A stretch of 64,000 nucleotides of DNA from Pedobacter jeongneungensis (GTDB taxonomy: Bacteria; Bacteroidota; Bacteroidia; Sphingobacteriales; Sphingobacteriaceae). A program made the position numbers and the translations under genes. Positions 34,194-41,875 of this stretch are shown in pieces. How positions within the stretch are numbered: position 1 is the stretch's first letter; each line of letters begins with the position of its first letter. The notes under the pieces are model-generated. The model was given only the letters and a program-made list of their open reading frames with translations, did not search any database and was not told the origin of the DNA. The stretch spans positions 1-64,000 of the forward strand of contig NZ_AYMG01000037.1 in NCBI RefSeq assembly GCF_000633455.1, read 5' to 3'.

Positions 34194-35453
34194 ATGAAAA
34201 TCAGCACATTTAATGCCTTTAAAAGCCGTAACTACAGGTTATATTTCGGTGGCCAGTCTATTTCCCTAATCGGGACCTGGATGCAAAAAACTGCCGTGAG
34301 CTGGGTAATTTATTCCGAAACCCATTCTAAATTTATGTTGGGCTTAACGCTTTTCGCCAGCCTGTTCCCTTCATTTATCTTTTCTTTTTTGGGTGGCGTG
34401 GCTTCCGACCGTTATAACCGTTACAAATTATTGTTGATTACCCAGGTGGCTTCCATGATACAGGCGGTATTGTTAACGCTCTTAATTTTCTTCAGGCATT
34501 ACTCGGTATGGGAAATTATTGCTTTAAGTGCTTTATTAGGGCTGATCAATGCCTTTGATGTTCCCGCAAGGCAATCGCTGGTTTACGAAATGGTAGATGA
34601 TAAAGCCGATCTGCCCAATGCCCTGGCACTAAACTCATCGATGGTAAATTTATCAAGGTTAATTGGCCCGGGTTTAGCCGGATTAGCATTAGAAAAATTT
34701 GGCGATGACATCTGCTTTGGATTAAATGCGGTAAGTTTTATTGCGGTTATCGGTTCCTTATTAATGATGAAACTGCCGAAATATATTGCCAAGCCGGGCA
34801 CCAAAAATGTAGTGGAAGAACTAAAAGAAGGTTTTGCCTATATCAGGAAAACGCCTTCTATCAGCATCATTTTGATGATGCTGGCGCTGATCAGCTTAAC
34901 GGTTTTACCCTTTAGTACGTTAATCCCGGTTTATGCCAAAGATATCTTTAAAGGCACCGCTTCCACCTTCGGCGTAATTGACAGTGTGATAGGGTTAGGT
35001 GCCTTTTCTGGTGCCATCTTTCTGGCTTCGCTAAAACCAGGAAGAAATCTTCGAAAAATATTGGCGATTAATACCCTCATTTTTGGGTTAGGCCTGATTT
35101 TATTTTCACACACCACCTATTATCCCATCGCATTGGTTTTTGCGACCATTTCGGGCTTCGGCATGATGTCGCAGATTACCATTAGCAATACCCTGATCCA
35201 AACTACGGTTGATCCATCTATGCGTGGCCGTGTAATCAGTTTTTACGCCATGGCCTTTTTTGGTATGCAACCACTGGGCGGATTGCTCGTTGGTGGTATC
35301 TCCCAATGGATCGGCACACCTGATACGGTTTTATTGGAAGGTGCAATTGCCCTCATCATTGGTGCATTTTTATACCGGAAACTCCGGAAAGAAGAAATCA
35401 AAAACACCTCCATCAAACCAGAAATTAATCAGCTCGAATTAGAAAAAGTTTAA
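34194..35453 (+). CDS. MFS transporter (EntS-like exporter group)
   Basis: The 419 residues from ATG 34194 begin MKISTFNAFKSRNYRLYFGG, with the RNYRLYFGGQ opening typical of the MFS group that includes enterobactin exporter EntS. About 12 hydrophobic segments can be counted. GGVASDRYNRYKLLL near 65 is the MFS loop 2-3 motif. The earlier in-frame start at 34158 would overlap MarR and is not needed. It is an inner-membrane exporter, probably driven by protons, of an unknown drug or metabolite. It is co-transcribed with MarR upstream and with a hydrolase 17 bp downstream. Confidence 0.92.
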   Translation: MKISTFNAFKSRNYRLYFGGQSISLIGTWMQKTAVSWVIYSETHSKFMLGLTLFASLFPSFIFSFLGGVASDRYNRYKLLLITQVASMIQAVLLTLLIFFRHYSVWEIIALSALLGLINAFDVPARQSLVYEMVDDKADLPNALALNSSMVNLSRLIGPGLAGLALEKFGDDICFGLNAVSFIAVIGSLLMMKLPKYIAKPGTKNVVEELKEGFAYIRKTPSISIILMMLALISLTVLPFSTLIPVYAKDIFKGTASTFGVIDSVIGLGAFSGAIFLASLKPGRNLRKILAINTLIFGLGLILFSHTTYYPIALVFATISGFGMMSQITISNTLIQTTVDPSMRGRVISFYAMAFFGMQPLGGLLVGGISQWIGTPDTVLLEGAIALIIGAFLYRKLRKEEIKNTSIKPEINQLELEKV

Positions 35454-35470
35454 TTTAAATCAATACAAAA

Positions 35471-36040
35471 ATGATTACTTCAATAGATAAAAAAACAGCT
35501 TTAGTGCTCATCGATCTTCAGAAAGGGATTTTACAATTTCCGGTCGCAAAACCTGTTAACGAAATTTTAGAAAAGGCCGCAGCATTAGTTTCGGCATTTC
35601 GCAAGGCAAATCTGCCTGTTGTAGTGGTAAATGTTGATCCGACAAAATCACTTCTCAATAACCTACGCACTAATGCCAATGCAAAATTTACCAGTTTTCC
35701 ATCGGAATGGTTCGAAATTGCACCAGAAATTAAAACCATTGAAGGTGATATTTTCATCACTAAAAATGCATGGAACGCTTTTACAAACCCCAATCTGGAT
35801 GTTGAATTAAAAAAAAGAGGCATTACCGGAATTGTATTGGCCGGTATTTCTACTAGTGTGGGTGTTGAAGGGACCGCAAGGGCAGCCAGTGAGCATGGAT
35901 ATAACATTACTTTCGCCGAAGATGCCATAGCAGATACCAATATCGATGCGCACGAACATAGCGTAAAACTTATCTTTCCAAGATTGGGAGAGGTTGGTGA
36001 GACAGATAAGATTATTGAGGTATTGGCGGCCCACATGTAA
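35471..36040 (+). CDS. Isochorismatase-like hydrolase lacking the usual Cys
   Basis: The 189-residue protein has the isochorismatase fold: KTALVLIDLQKGILQFPVA near 8-26 (Asp14), FITKNAWNAFTNPNLD with Lys near 97, and GITGIVLAGISTSVGVEGTA near 116-135. In most cysteine hydrolases of this fold the last segment reads with Cys where this protein has Gly (SVGVEGTA). The usual thiol nucleophile is therefore missing, while Asp and Lys stay. Some true isochorismatases also lack the Cys. It is the third gene of the MarR/MFS operon. Confidence 0.88.
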   Translation: MITSIDKKTALVLIDLQKGILQFPVAKPVNEILEKAAALVSAFRKANLPVVVVNVDPTKSLLNNLRTNANAKFTSFPSEWFEIAPEIKTIEGDIFITKNAWNAFTNPNLDVELKKRGITGIVLAGISTSVGVEGTARAASEHGYNITFAEDAIADTNIDAHEHSVKLIFPRLGEVGETDKIIEVLAAHM

Positions 36041-36087
36041 AATGGGCATGGAGGCAGCTGCGGTATGTCGTTATTCCCAACTTAATT

Positions 36088-36136
36088 GGGAATCTTAATG
36101 CAAAATGATTGTTATTTCATAAGCATTAAGATTCCC
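36088..36136. repeat. Long hairpin after the MarR operon
   Basis: GGGAATCTTAATGC (36088-36101) is exactly complementary to GCATTAAGATTCCC (36123-36136) with a 21-nt loop. It lies between convergent genes and may end both transcripts. It belongs to the dispersed hairpins of this genome. Confidence 0.6.
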
Positions 36137-36206
36137 GCATGCGCGAGAATGACGACAAATCTAAATATAATTAATTCCATTTATCCGTGTCTCACCGACC
36201 AAAACC

Positions 36207-37898
36207 TTATCGCTTCGGCAGCACATTATTTTCTTTTGCCCAAGCCTGCCATTTTGCAGTCAGCTCTTTTACCTTATCAGGATGTTGCGAGGCTACATCA
36301 TTCAGCTCTGTTTTGTCACTTTTAATATTGTAAAGGTGCCAGGTAGAATCATCAGATAAATTCACCATTTTCCAATCTCCGGCACGTACGAAACTTGCAT
36401 TAAAATGCTCGTTAAATAAAGTTTCGTGTCCCTTTGAAACTTTTCCTTTTAAGGCAGGCACCAGGCTCAGACCTTGCATCGGTTTAATTGTATTCCCTTT
36501 ATAATTACTCGGGTATCTGGCTTTGGCCAGTTCGACAAATGTGCTCATAAAATCCATCACGTGCCCTACTTGATCCGTGTAACTACCTTTTTTGGCTGTG
36601 ATTCCTTTTGGCCAGAAAGCAATCATTGGCGTATGTACACCACCTTCATAAGATTGGGCTTTTGCCAGTTGATAAGGTGTATTGGCAACATTTGCCCAGA
36701 TTGGTCCAATAGAAGTATAACTCGTCTGCGGACCCGGCATTACCCTTTTATAAATGGGATAAGCAATTTTTTCCCCTGCCCTTGTTTCACTTGGCCGGTC
36801 AAAACCCGGCCCATAACGCATGGCATCTTCCGGACTGGCACCGTTGTCACTTAAAAAGATGATCAGCGTATTATCCAGTTGATTGGTTTCTTTTAAGGTT
36901 TTAATGATCCGGCCAATACCCTGGTCCATCCGATCGATCATAGCTGCATGTACGGCCATCGCCATTTCATCAAAAGCTTTTGTTGGATTATCTTCCCATT
37001 TCATGGTTGATTTCCGTAGAGATAATGGAGCTGTTTTAGGGTCAATCAATCCCATCGATACCATCTTTTTGTATCTCGCTTCCCGGATGGCATCCCAGCC
37101 CACTTTGTAAGTATCTTTATACTTAGCAATGTCTTCGGGTTTTGCCTGTAATGGCCAATGAGGGGCGTTTTCGGCAACATAAAGAAAAAAAGGTTTATTA
37201 CCTTTACTAAATTCGCGGATGTAGGTGGCAGCCGTATCATTAATCGCATCGGTATGGTAATAATCTTTGGGCACGTCTTTAATTGGGGTGGTACCGCTTA
37301 CCAAACTGAAAGGATCAAAAAAATCGACTACTCCCCAGAGCGTTCCGAAGAATTTTTCAAAGCCTCTGCTGGTCGGATATTGATCAATTGGAGAAAATAA
37401 TGGGAAAGAAGTTTTATGGTTCAGCCAATCCAGTTGTGCCTTTGGCGTAGGCTGTTCAATGGTATTGGAAACATGCCATTTGCCAGACATGGCCGTTCTG
37501 TAGCCTGCATCTCTTAATACCTCGGCCAATGTTACCGTATTTTTGGTGATGGCCCCACGGTATCCTTCCACACCTCTATCAGTAGTCATTTCGCCAATAC
37601 CTGCATTGTGGTTATAAAGTCCGGTTAATAAAGCAGCCCTTGTTGGACAACAGCGTGAGGTATTGTAAAAGTTTTTGAACCGAACCCCTTGACTGGCCAG
37701 ATAATCGATGTTAGGCGTTTTAATTTCGCCACCATAGCACCCGATGTCGGAAAAACCTAGATCGTCGGCAAGGATTACAATGATATTTGGCCGTTTATCT
37801 TCCGATTTTTTAGGTTTTGGTTTGTAGGTAAAAGCGGATAAGACACCGATCGATCCGATTAAAAACAGACTTGAATATTTGGTAAATGTGCGCATCAT
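36207..37898 (-). CDS. Secreted sulfatase (arylsulfatase type)
   Basis: The 563-residue protein starts with a hydrophobic signal (SSLFLIGSIGVLSAFTY). The N-terminal PNIIVILADDLGFSDIGCYG binds calcium through the Asp pair. NTSRCCPTRAALLTGLYNHN (near 80) contains CxPxR, the site where the first Cys is converted to formylglycine, and GKWHVSN, HWPLQAKPED and FLSDNGASPEDAM supply further active-site residues. It fits the S1 arylsulfatase family acting on sulfated aryl or sugar substrates. A separate maturase (FGE or anSME) must modify the Cys; none is in the window. It stands alone, divergent from an HxlR regulator 266 bp away. Confidence 0.93.
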   Translation of the reverse strand: MMRTFTKYSSLFLIGSIGVLSAFTYKPKPKKSEDKRPNIIVILADDLGFSDIGCYGGEIKTPNIDYLASQGVRFKNFYNTSRCCPTRAALLTGLYNHNAGIGEMTTDRGVEGYRGAITKNTVTLAEVLRDAGYRTAMSGKWHVSNTIEQPTPKAQLDWLNHKTSFPLFSPIDQYPTSRGFEKFFGTLWGVVDFFDPFSLVSGTTPIKDVPKDYYHTDAINDTAATYIREFSKGNKPFFLYVAENAPHWPLQAKPEDIAKYKDTYKVGWDAIREARYKKMVSMGLIDPKTAPLSLRKSTMKWEDNPTKAFDEMAMAVHAAMIDRMDQGIGRIIKTLKETNQLDNTLIIFLSDNGASPEDAMRYGPGFDRPSETRAGEKIAYPIYKRVMPGPQTSYTSIGPIWANVANTPYQLAKAQSYEGGVHTPMIAFWPKGITAKKGSYTDQVGHVMDFMSTFVELAKARYPSNYKGNTIKPMQGLSLVPALKGKVSKGHETLFNEHFNASFVRAGDWKMVNLSDDSTWHLYNIKSDKTELNDVASQHPDKVKELTAKWQAWAKENNVLPKR

Positions 37899-38113
37899 AA
37901 CTCAAATTAAGATAAAAATCCGAGAGTGCCGATTTCATCAATTAATTTGTTGCAAATACAGCTAAATCGTTTTATATATTATCATTTAGAACGCAGTGAA
38001 GAACTGAGAAGGTAATCATGGATGCGATTAAAACATAGATGGAATAATAACTTTAAGTTTTCGGTTATTGCGGATATCCAATAAACATGTAATATTACTA
38101 TCAAAAAGATATT

Positions 38114-38160
38114 AGTATCCAAAAGGATAGTGGTATCCTTTACGAAAGCATATACCTTTG
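38114..38160 (+). promoter_or_regulatory. HxlR promoter with repeated ATCC operator half-sites
   Basis: AGTATCC (38114-38120), GGATAG (38125-38130) and GGTATCC (38132-38138) alternate in orientation, giving two overlapping inverted repeats. The -7 element TACCTTTG follows at 38153-38160 and ends four bases before the ATG at 38165. The half-sites overlie the -33 region, as expected for autorepression. Confidence 0.65.
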
Positions 38161-38164
38161 CATC

Positions 38165-38557
38165 ATGGGACCAGCAAAAGAACACCGTAGTAAAGAGGCT
38201 TGTACAGCCAGCTTAAATGCAGTAAAAGATGCACTTTATGTATTAAATGGTAAGTGGAAACTGCCTTTAATCATCTCTTTACAGGAAGGGCCAAAACGGT
38301 TTAATGAAATCCAGAAGTCGGTTGGAGAAATTACACCAAAAATTTTATCAAAAGAGCTGAAGGATTTAGAGTTGAATGAATTCGTAGTGCGCAAAGTATT
38401 TTCTACTACTCCTGTTACGGTAACTTACGAGCTAACACCTTACAGCGAATCGCTGGATAAGGTAATTAATGAGTTGAGAGAATGGGGCTTAAAACACCGC
38501 GAAAGATTGGTAAAAAACAGAAAAACTGAGCCCATTTTAGAAGCAATGAGTGCTTAA
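38165..38557 (+). CDS. HxlR family transcriptional regulator
   Basis: The 130-residue protein has the HxlR signature YVLNGKWKLPLIISLQEGPK near 24, then FNEIQKSVGEITPKILSKEL (recognition helix) and VTYELTPYSESLDKVINELR. One Cys lies near the N-terminus (EACTASL, Cys13), the usual redox-sensing place. It is a paralogue of the protein at 7302 but its putative operator is built on ATCC, not GTTAC, half-sites, so the two have separate targets. The target is unknown: the divergent gene is a sulfatase, an unusual partner, so autoregulation is the safest guess. Its start codon is four bases after the -7 element. Confidence 0.92.
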   Translation: MGPAKEHRSKEACTASLNAVKDALYVLNGKWKLPLIISLQEGPKRFNEIQKSVGEITPKILSKELKDLELNEFVVRKVFSTTPVTVTYELTPYSESLDKVINELREWGLKHRERLVKNRKTEPILEAMSA

Positions 38558-38611
38558 TCGGGTTTGTAAATTGCTAAAAAAAGCAAAAAACTGATAATGA
38601 TAAAATTCGGC

Positions 38612-38619
38612 TATCTTTG
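38612..38619 (+). promoter_or_regulatory. -7 element TATCTTTG
   Basis: TATCTTTG matches the -7 consensus 15 bp before the ATG at 38635, excluding the earlier frame extension at 38617 as the start. Confidence 0.55.
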
Positions 38620-38634
38620 TGCAAAATAAAATCG

Positions 38635-39165
38635 ATGGCGGTATTACATAAAAAAGAAGAAAAAATTCAGGCAGTGCTGGGTAGGTTGCCTAAAAAATAT
38701 ACGGATGAACAATTTGTAGAGATGTTTATCAGACTTTACTCTAAAGATTGGGGTAAAATTAAATCGGCTTATATTAAACAATCTCAGGATAAGGAGCGGG
38801 GAACAATTATTAATATGCCTAAACCAGAGGTATATTTAAAGCAGGTTTTAGCCAATTACCTGCAACAAGATCATGCTCCTAAAGCAGAAGAAATTAAAGA
38901 AGAGGTTGTTGAAGCACCAGTTGTTGAGGCTAAAAAAGTTAAAGCACCAGCCAAGAAAAAAGAAGCAGTAGCGGAAGAAGTTCCTGCGGAGGTTAAAAAA
39001 GCTAAAGCGCCTGCAAAAAAGAAAGCTGAAGTAACTGAAGAAACTGTTACAGAAGTGAAGAAAGCAAAAGCACCTGCCAAGAAAAAAGCAGAGGCCACGG
39101 AAGAAACTCCAGCCGTTGAAAAGAAAGCAAAAACCGCAGCGAAAAAGACTGTAGCAAAAAAATAA
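38635..39165 (+). CDS. Protein with histone H1-like Lys/Ala/Pro repeat tail
   Basis: The 176-residue protein (start MAVLHKKEEKIQ) has an N-terminal helical domain of about 75 residues (YTDEQFVEMFIRLYSKDWGK). A low-complexity tail made of three near-repeats of about 21 residues follows, each beginning KKAKAPAKKKAE or close, and it ends KKAKTAAKKTVAKK. Such tails are typical of histone H1-like nucleoid proteins of bacteria; the N-domain is not one I recognise, though related small Bacteroidota proteins are common. It probably binds DNA or RNA. Repeat number in the tail may vary between strains. Confidence 0.8.
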   Translation: MAVLHKKEEKIQAVLGRLPKKYTDEQFVEMFIRLYSKDWGKIKSAYIKQSQDKERGTIINMPKPEVYLKQVLANYLQQDHAPKAEEIKEEVVEAPVVEAKKVKAPAKKKEAVAEEVPAEVKKAKAPAKKKAEVTEETVTEVKKAKAPAKKKAEATEETPAVEKKAKTAAKKTVAKK

Positions 39166-39237
39166 AAAATATTTTACACCGAATATAATAAATCGCCTTT
39201 TTGGTTGTTTATATATATGAGAGCGTTAATTTAGATG

Positions 39238-39276
39238 ACGGGGATAGGTCGGTATGATCGATCCCCGTTTTTTTTG
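39238..39276 (+). terminator. Terminator of the H1-like gene
   Basis: ACGGGGAT (39238-39245) pairs with ATCCCCGT (39261-39268), followed by eight further T residues. Confidence 0.8.
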
Positions 39277-39363
39277 TCCCTTCAACTACGCTCAGGATGA
39301 CAGTTTCAATAAAGCGATCGTCATCTCGACTGAAGCGCAGCGAAATGGAGAGATCTACCCCCC

Positions 39364-39472
39364 TCGGTCTGTGTCCTCACAGAACGAAATTTTACTCTTC
39401 AAAATGGTCTGTGGGGACACAGACCATGGGCGGTGGTTATAACTAAAAGTGGTCTGTGAGGACACAGACCAC
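39364..39472. repeat. Three copies of a GGTCTGTG hairpin
   Basis: At 39404-39427 and 39449-39472, ten-base arms ATGGTCTGTG or GTGGTCTGTG pair exactly around four-base loops GGGA and AGGA. A third, imperfect copy at 39364-39387 has the loop in the opposite sense (TCCT), so it is inverted. All lie in the 355-bp gap before the GH16 gene, which otherwise holds only a fragment of the CTCAGGATGACA dispersed repeat. Confidence 0.75.
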
Positions 39473-39520
39473 GGAAAAGCCGCTGAATCCTCAGCGACTT
39501 TACAATCAAACTAACGTATC

Positions 39521-40399
39521 TTATTTATCGATCATTTTGTAATAACGGACATAATCTACTTCCATTTTTTGTGGCCAGATACTATCATCAATACCATTTG
39601 CCCCGCCCCAATCGCCACCAACAGCAACATTTAACAACAGGTGGAAACGTTTATCAAAGGGCCAAACCTTGTAACCCGTTCCTTCATTGGTAAATTCAAA
39701 TACCTTTACATCATCATAATAACCCCGGATGGCAAAAGGTGTCCAATCTACACGGTACAAATGGAAAGCTGTACTTGCCCCGTCAATTTTTTTGGTAATG
39801 GTTTTCTGGGTGTTAATTTTGAAATAATAAGCTTCGCTATGGGTACTAAAATGCACCATATCCTGGTCGTAGCCCACATGCTCCATAATATCAATTTCGC
39901 CCGATTTAGGCCAATCGCCATAAGCGCGGTCGGTTGGTAACATCCAAATGGCAGGCCATGTACCCTTTCCTGTCGGAAGTTTCGCTTTAATTTCGAAACG
40001 GCCATATAAAGCATCAAGTTTATTACGGGTTACCATACGTGATGAGGTGTAAGCCATGCCGCCCATATTCTCTTTTTTAGCGGTAATGGTTAATATTCCG
40101 TTAGCCACATTGGCATTATTGGTGGTATTGGTATAATATTCCAGTTCATTGTTTCCCCAGCCGCCACCTCCGGTATCGTAATCCCAATTGCCCGAAAGTG
40201 GTGCACCGGTGTTGGTAAATTCATCAGCCCAAGTTGGGTTTGATTCAAAAGCCCAGCCTTTATCAACAGGCGGTCCAACTACAGGCGGTACATAAACCAA
40301 GCCATCATCACCTCCCTTTTTTGAGCAGGAACTCAATGCCATTGCTCCAATTGCAAAAGCAAAAACCATACTTTTAAAATGCTTTACTGAATGTATCAT
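39521..40399 (-). CDS. GH16 family endo-glucanase lipoprotein
   Basis: The protein (292 residues, start ATG 40399, MIHSVKHFKSMVF) has a lipoprotein signal ending ALSSCSKKGG. The GH16 active-site motif is GEIDIMEHVGYD near 160, that is ExDxxE with nucleophile and acid/base Glu. TWPAIWMLPTDRAYGDWPKS precedes it and HLLLNVAVGGDWGG follows, with the strand order of laminarinases (endo-beta-1,3-glucanases). Other GH16 activities (lichenase, agarase) are less likely but not excluded. As last gene of the SusC/SusD operon it would cut polysaccharide at the cell surface before import. Confidence 0.92.
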   Translation of the reverse strand: MIHSVKHFKSMVFAFAIGAMALSSCSKKGGDDGLVYVPPVVGPPVDKGWAFESNPTWADEFTNTGAPLSGNWDYDTGGGGWGNNELEYYTNTTNNANVANGILTITAKKENMGGMAYTSSRMVTRNKLDALYGRFEIKAKLPTGKGTWPAIWMLPTDRAYGDWPKSGEIDIMEHVGYDQDMVHFSTHSEAYYFKINTQKTITKKIDGASTAFHLYRVDWTPFAIRGYYDDVKVFEFTNEGTGYKVWPFDKRFHLLLNVAVGGDWGGANGIDDSIWPQKMEVDYVRYYKMIDK

Positions 40400-40460
40400 C
40401 GTATTAATTTTTAAAATAGGGCAGTTTGTATGTTGCACAAACTGCCCGGTAAATCAGGCT

Positions 40461-41864
40461 TTACTTAAACTCAAAATCATCAATATAAAATATGCCCGGA
40501 GCAGGATGACCTTCGCCACCCAACTGAACCACTATTTTATCATATAACGTTTGAGCAGCCGAGCCCGAATAATCGAACTCTAACTGTACCCACTTATTGT
40601 AATCGGTAGCAGCAATCGTTTTAACAATTTCGATCTGTGTCGTATAAGCGTTGCCACCCAACAGCGAGTTTTGCAGCTTAACCGAAACTTTTGGCTGTAA
40701 TGTTGTAAAATCGTTTCCTCCGGGGATGAAAACTTTTAAACGGACTTTGTTTTTTGCCGCAAGGTCAAAACGGTATGGTAAGGTTACATTGAGGTTTCCA
40801 TACTGACCGTCATCGCCTGTTCTTTTTTCATAATAACCCACTTTTGCGGATGTATTAACAGGAAATTTGCCCGGATTATCGTAAGGACTTGTAAAGTTGA
40901 TGTTCTCCGCCGTCCAGGTGAAGTTCGAAGTACCCTGAAAATCATCAGCAAGGTTTGCGGCCTGAATCGGCTTTTGCACAATTGGCCTTACGTAACCTTT
41001 TTTAACAAGTTTTAAATACCAGGCATTGCCACTGTTGGCTTTATCCAAACAGCGCAACCACATTTCGTTTTCATTTAACGATAAGATCTGATATTGCGAA
41101 ACGCCAAGATAATAACCTATAAAACCTCCACCAGAAATGGTAATGTATTTCGCACCATTGGTTTCGGTAACCAGCCAGGTTAAATTGGTGGGTGGCGTAT
41201 AATTTACCGTTGGATCGTTTGAACCTGTTGGTCCACCAATACCCGGCGCGTTAGATGCATTGGCAAAGGTTGTACCTTTATTGTCGTAGGTATATTTTAA
41301 GGCATTCATGTTGAAAGTCATCTCATCATCGTAAAAGCCCAGTCCGGCTTTCTCATCAGGACCAGCCTGATACCAGTCTGGCGTTTGAGAAGTTACAGGA
41401 CCAACACCCAGATGTCCGGCCGATTTTTGATCGATTACCCAGGTAAAACCTGTAGCGTTTGCCAAACCTCCCGAAAGGGTAGTAAAAGCCGGGTCAGTTA
41501 ACATGGCTGGGTTAGTAGCCGCAATAACCACCGATTTGGTACTCGAAACCGAACCTCCATCAGTAACAATGGTTAATTTAACAGTATAAGTTCCTGCTAA
41601 AGGATAGGAAGCGGTAACCGTATTACCATCGGCTGTGGCGCCATTACCAAAATCCCAAAGGGCCTTAAAACCTGGCGATTGATTAACCAAAGTAACAATA
41701 TTGGCGTTGGTTGCAGTAGGCGTTACGCTAAACTTAACCTGATCGGCCGTGGGTGCAGCACCCAAATCTTTATCTGTATTTCCTTTTTTGCAGGCACTAA
41801 AGCTCAGCAAAAGCAGCAAGGTCATAAACCCGGCTGTTTGTTTAATGATATAATTTAATTTCAT
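40461..41864 (-). CDS. PKD-domain surface glycan-binding lipoprotein
   Basis: The 467-residue protein has a lipoprotein signal ending LLLSFSACKKGN (Cys26). A PKD domain spans about 45-115 (ALWDFGNGATADGNTVTASY, with the WDFGNG signature). A large beta-rich C-terminal part contains FYIDDFEFK at the end, resembling a jelly-roll carbohydrate-binding module, and repeated WYQAGPDEKAG / TWLVTET strands. In Bacteroidota such genes just downstream of SusD encode surface glycan-binding proteins (SusE/F position). Ligand probably the GH16 substrate. It lies 11 bp after the SusD gene. Confidence 0.8.
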   Translation of the reverse strand: MKLNYIIKQTAGFMTLLLLLSFSACKKGNTDKDLGAAPTADQVKFSVTPTATNANIVTLVNQSPGFKALWDFGNGATADGNTVTASYPLAGTYTVKLTIVTDGGSVSSTKSVVIAATNPAMLTDPAFTTLSGGLANATGFTWVIDQKSAGHLGVGPVTSQTPDWYQAGPDEKAGLGFYDDEMTFNMNALKYTYDNKGTTFANASNAPGIGGPTGSNDPTVNYTPPTNLTWLVTETNGAKYITISGGGFIGYYLGVSQYQILSLNENEMWLRCLDKANSGNAWYLKLVKKGYVRPIVQKPIQAANLADDFQGTSNFTWTAENINFTSPYDNPGKFPVNTSAKVGYYEKRTGDDGQYGNLNVTLPYRFDLAAKNKVRLKVFIPGGNDFTTLQPKVSVKLQNSLLGGNAYTTQIEIVKTIAATDYNKWVQLEFDYSGSAAQTLYDKIVVQLGGEGHPAPGIFYIDDFEFK

Positions 41865-41875
41865 GATATATTTAA

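Noticed and set aside
35518..36036. 172-codon frame antisense to the isochorismatase-like gene
   Set aside because: It is a codon-bias shadow of a clear family member on the plus strand and has no recognisable domain.
38871..39098. Ala/Ser/Phe-rich antisense frame opposite the H1-like tail
   Set aside because: It is a direct consequence of the repeated Lys/Ala/Pro codons on the plus strand.
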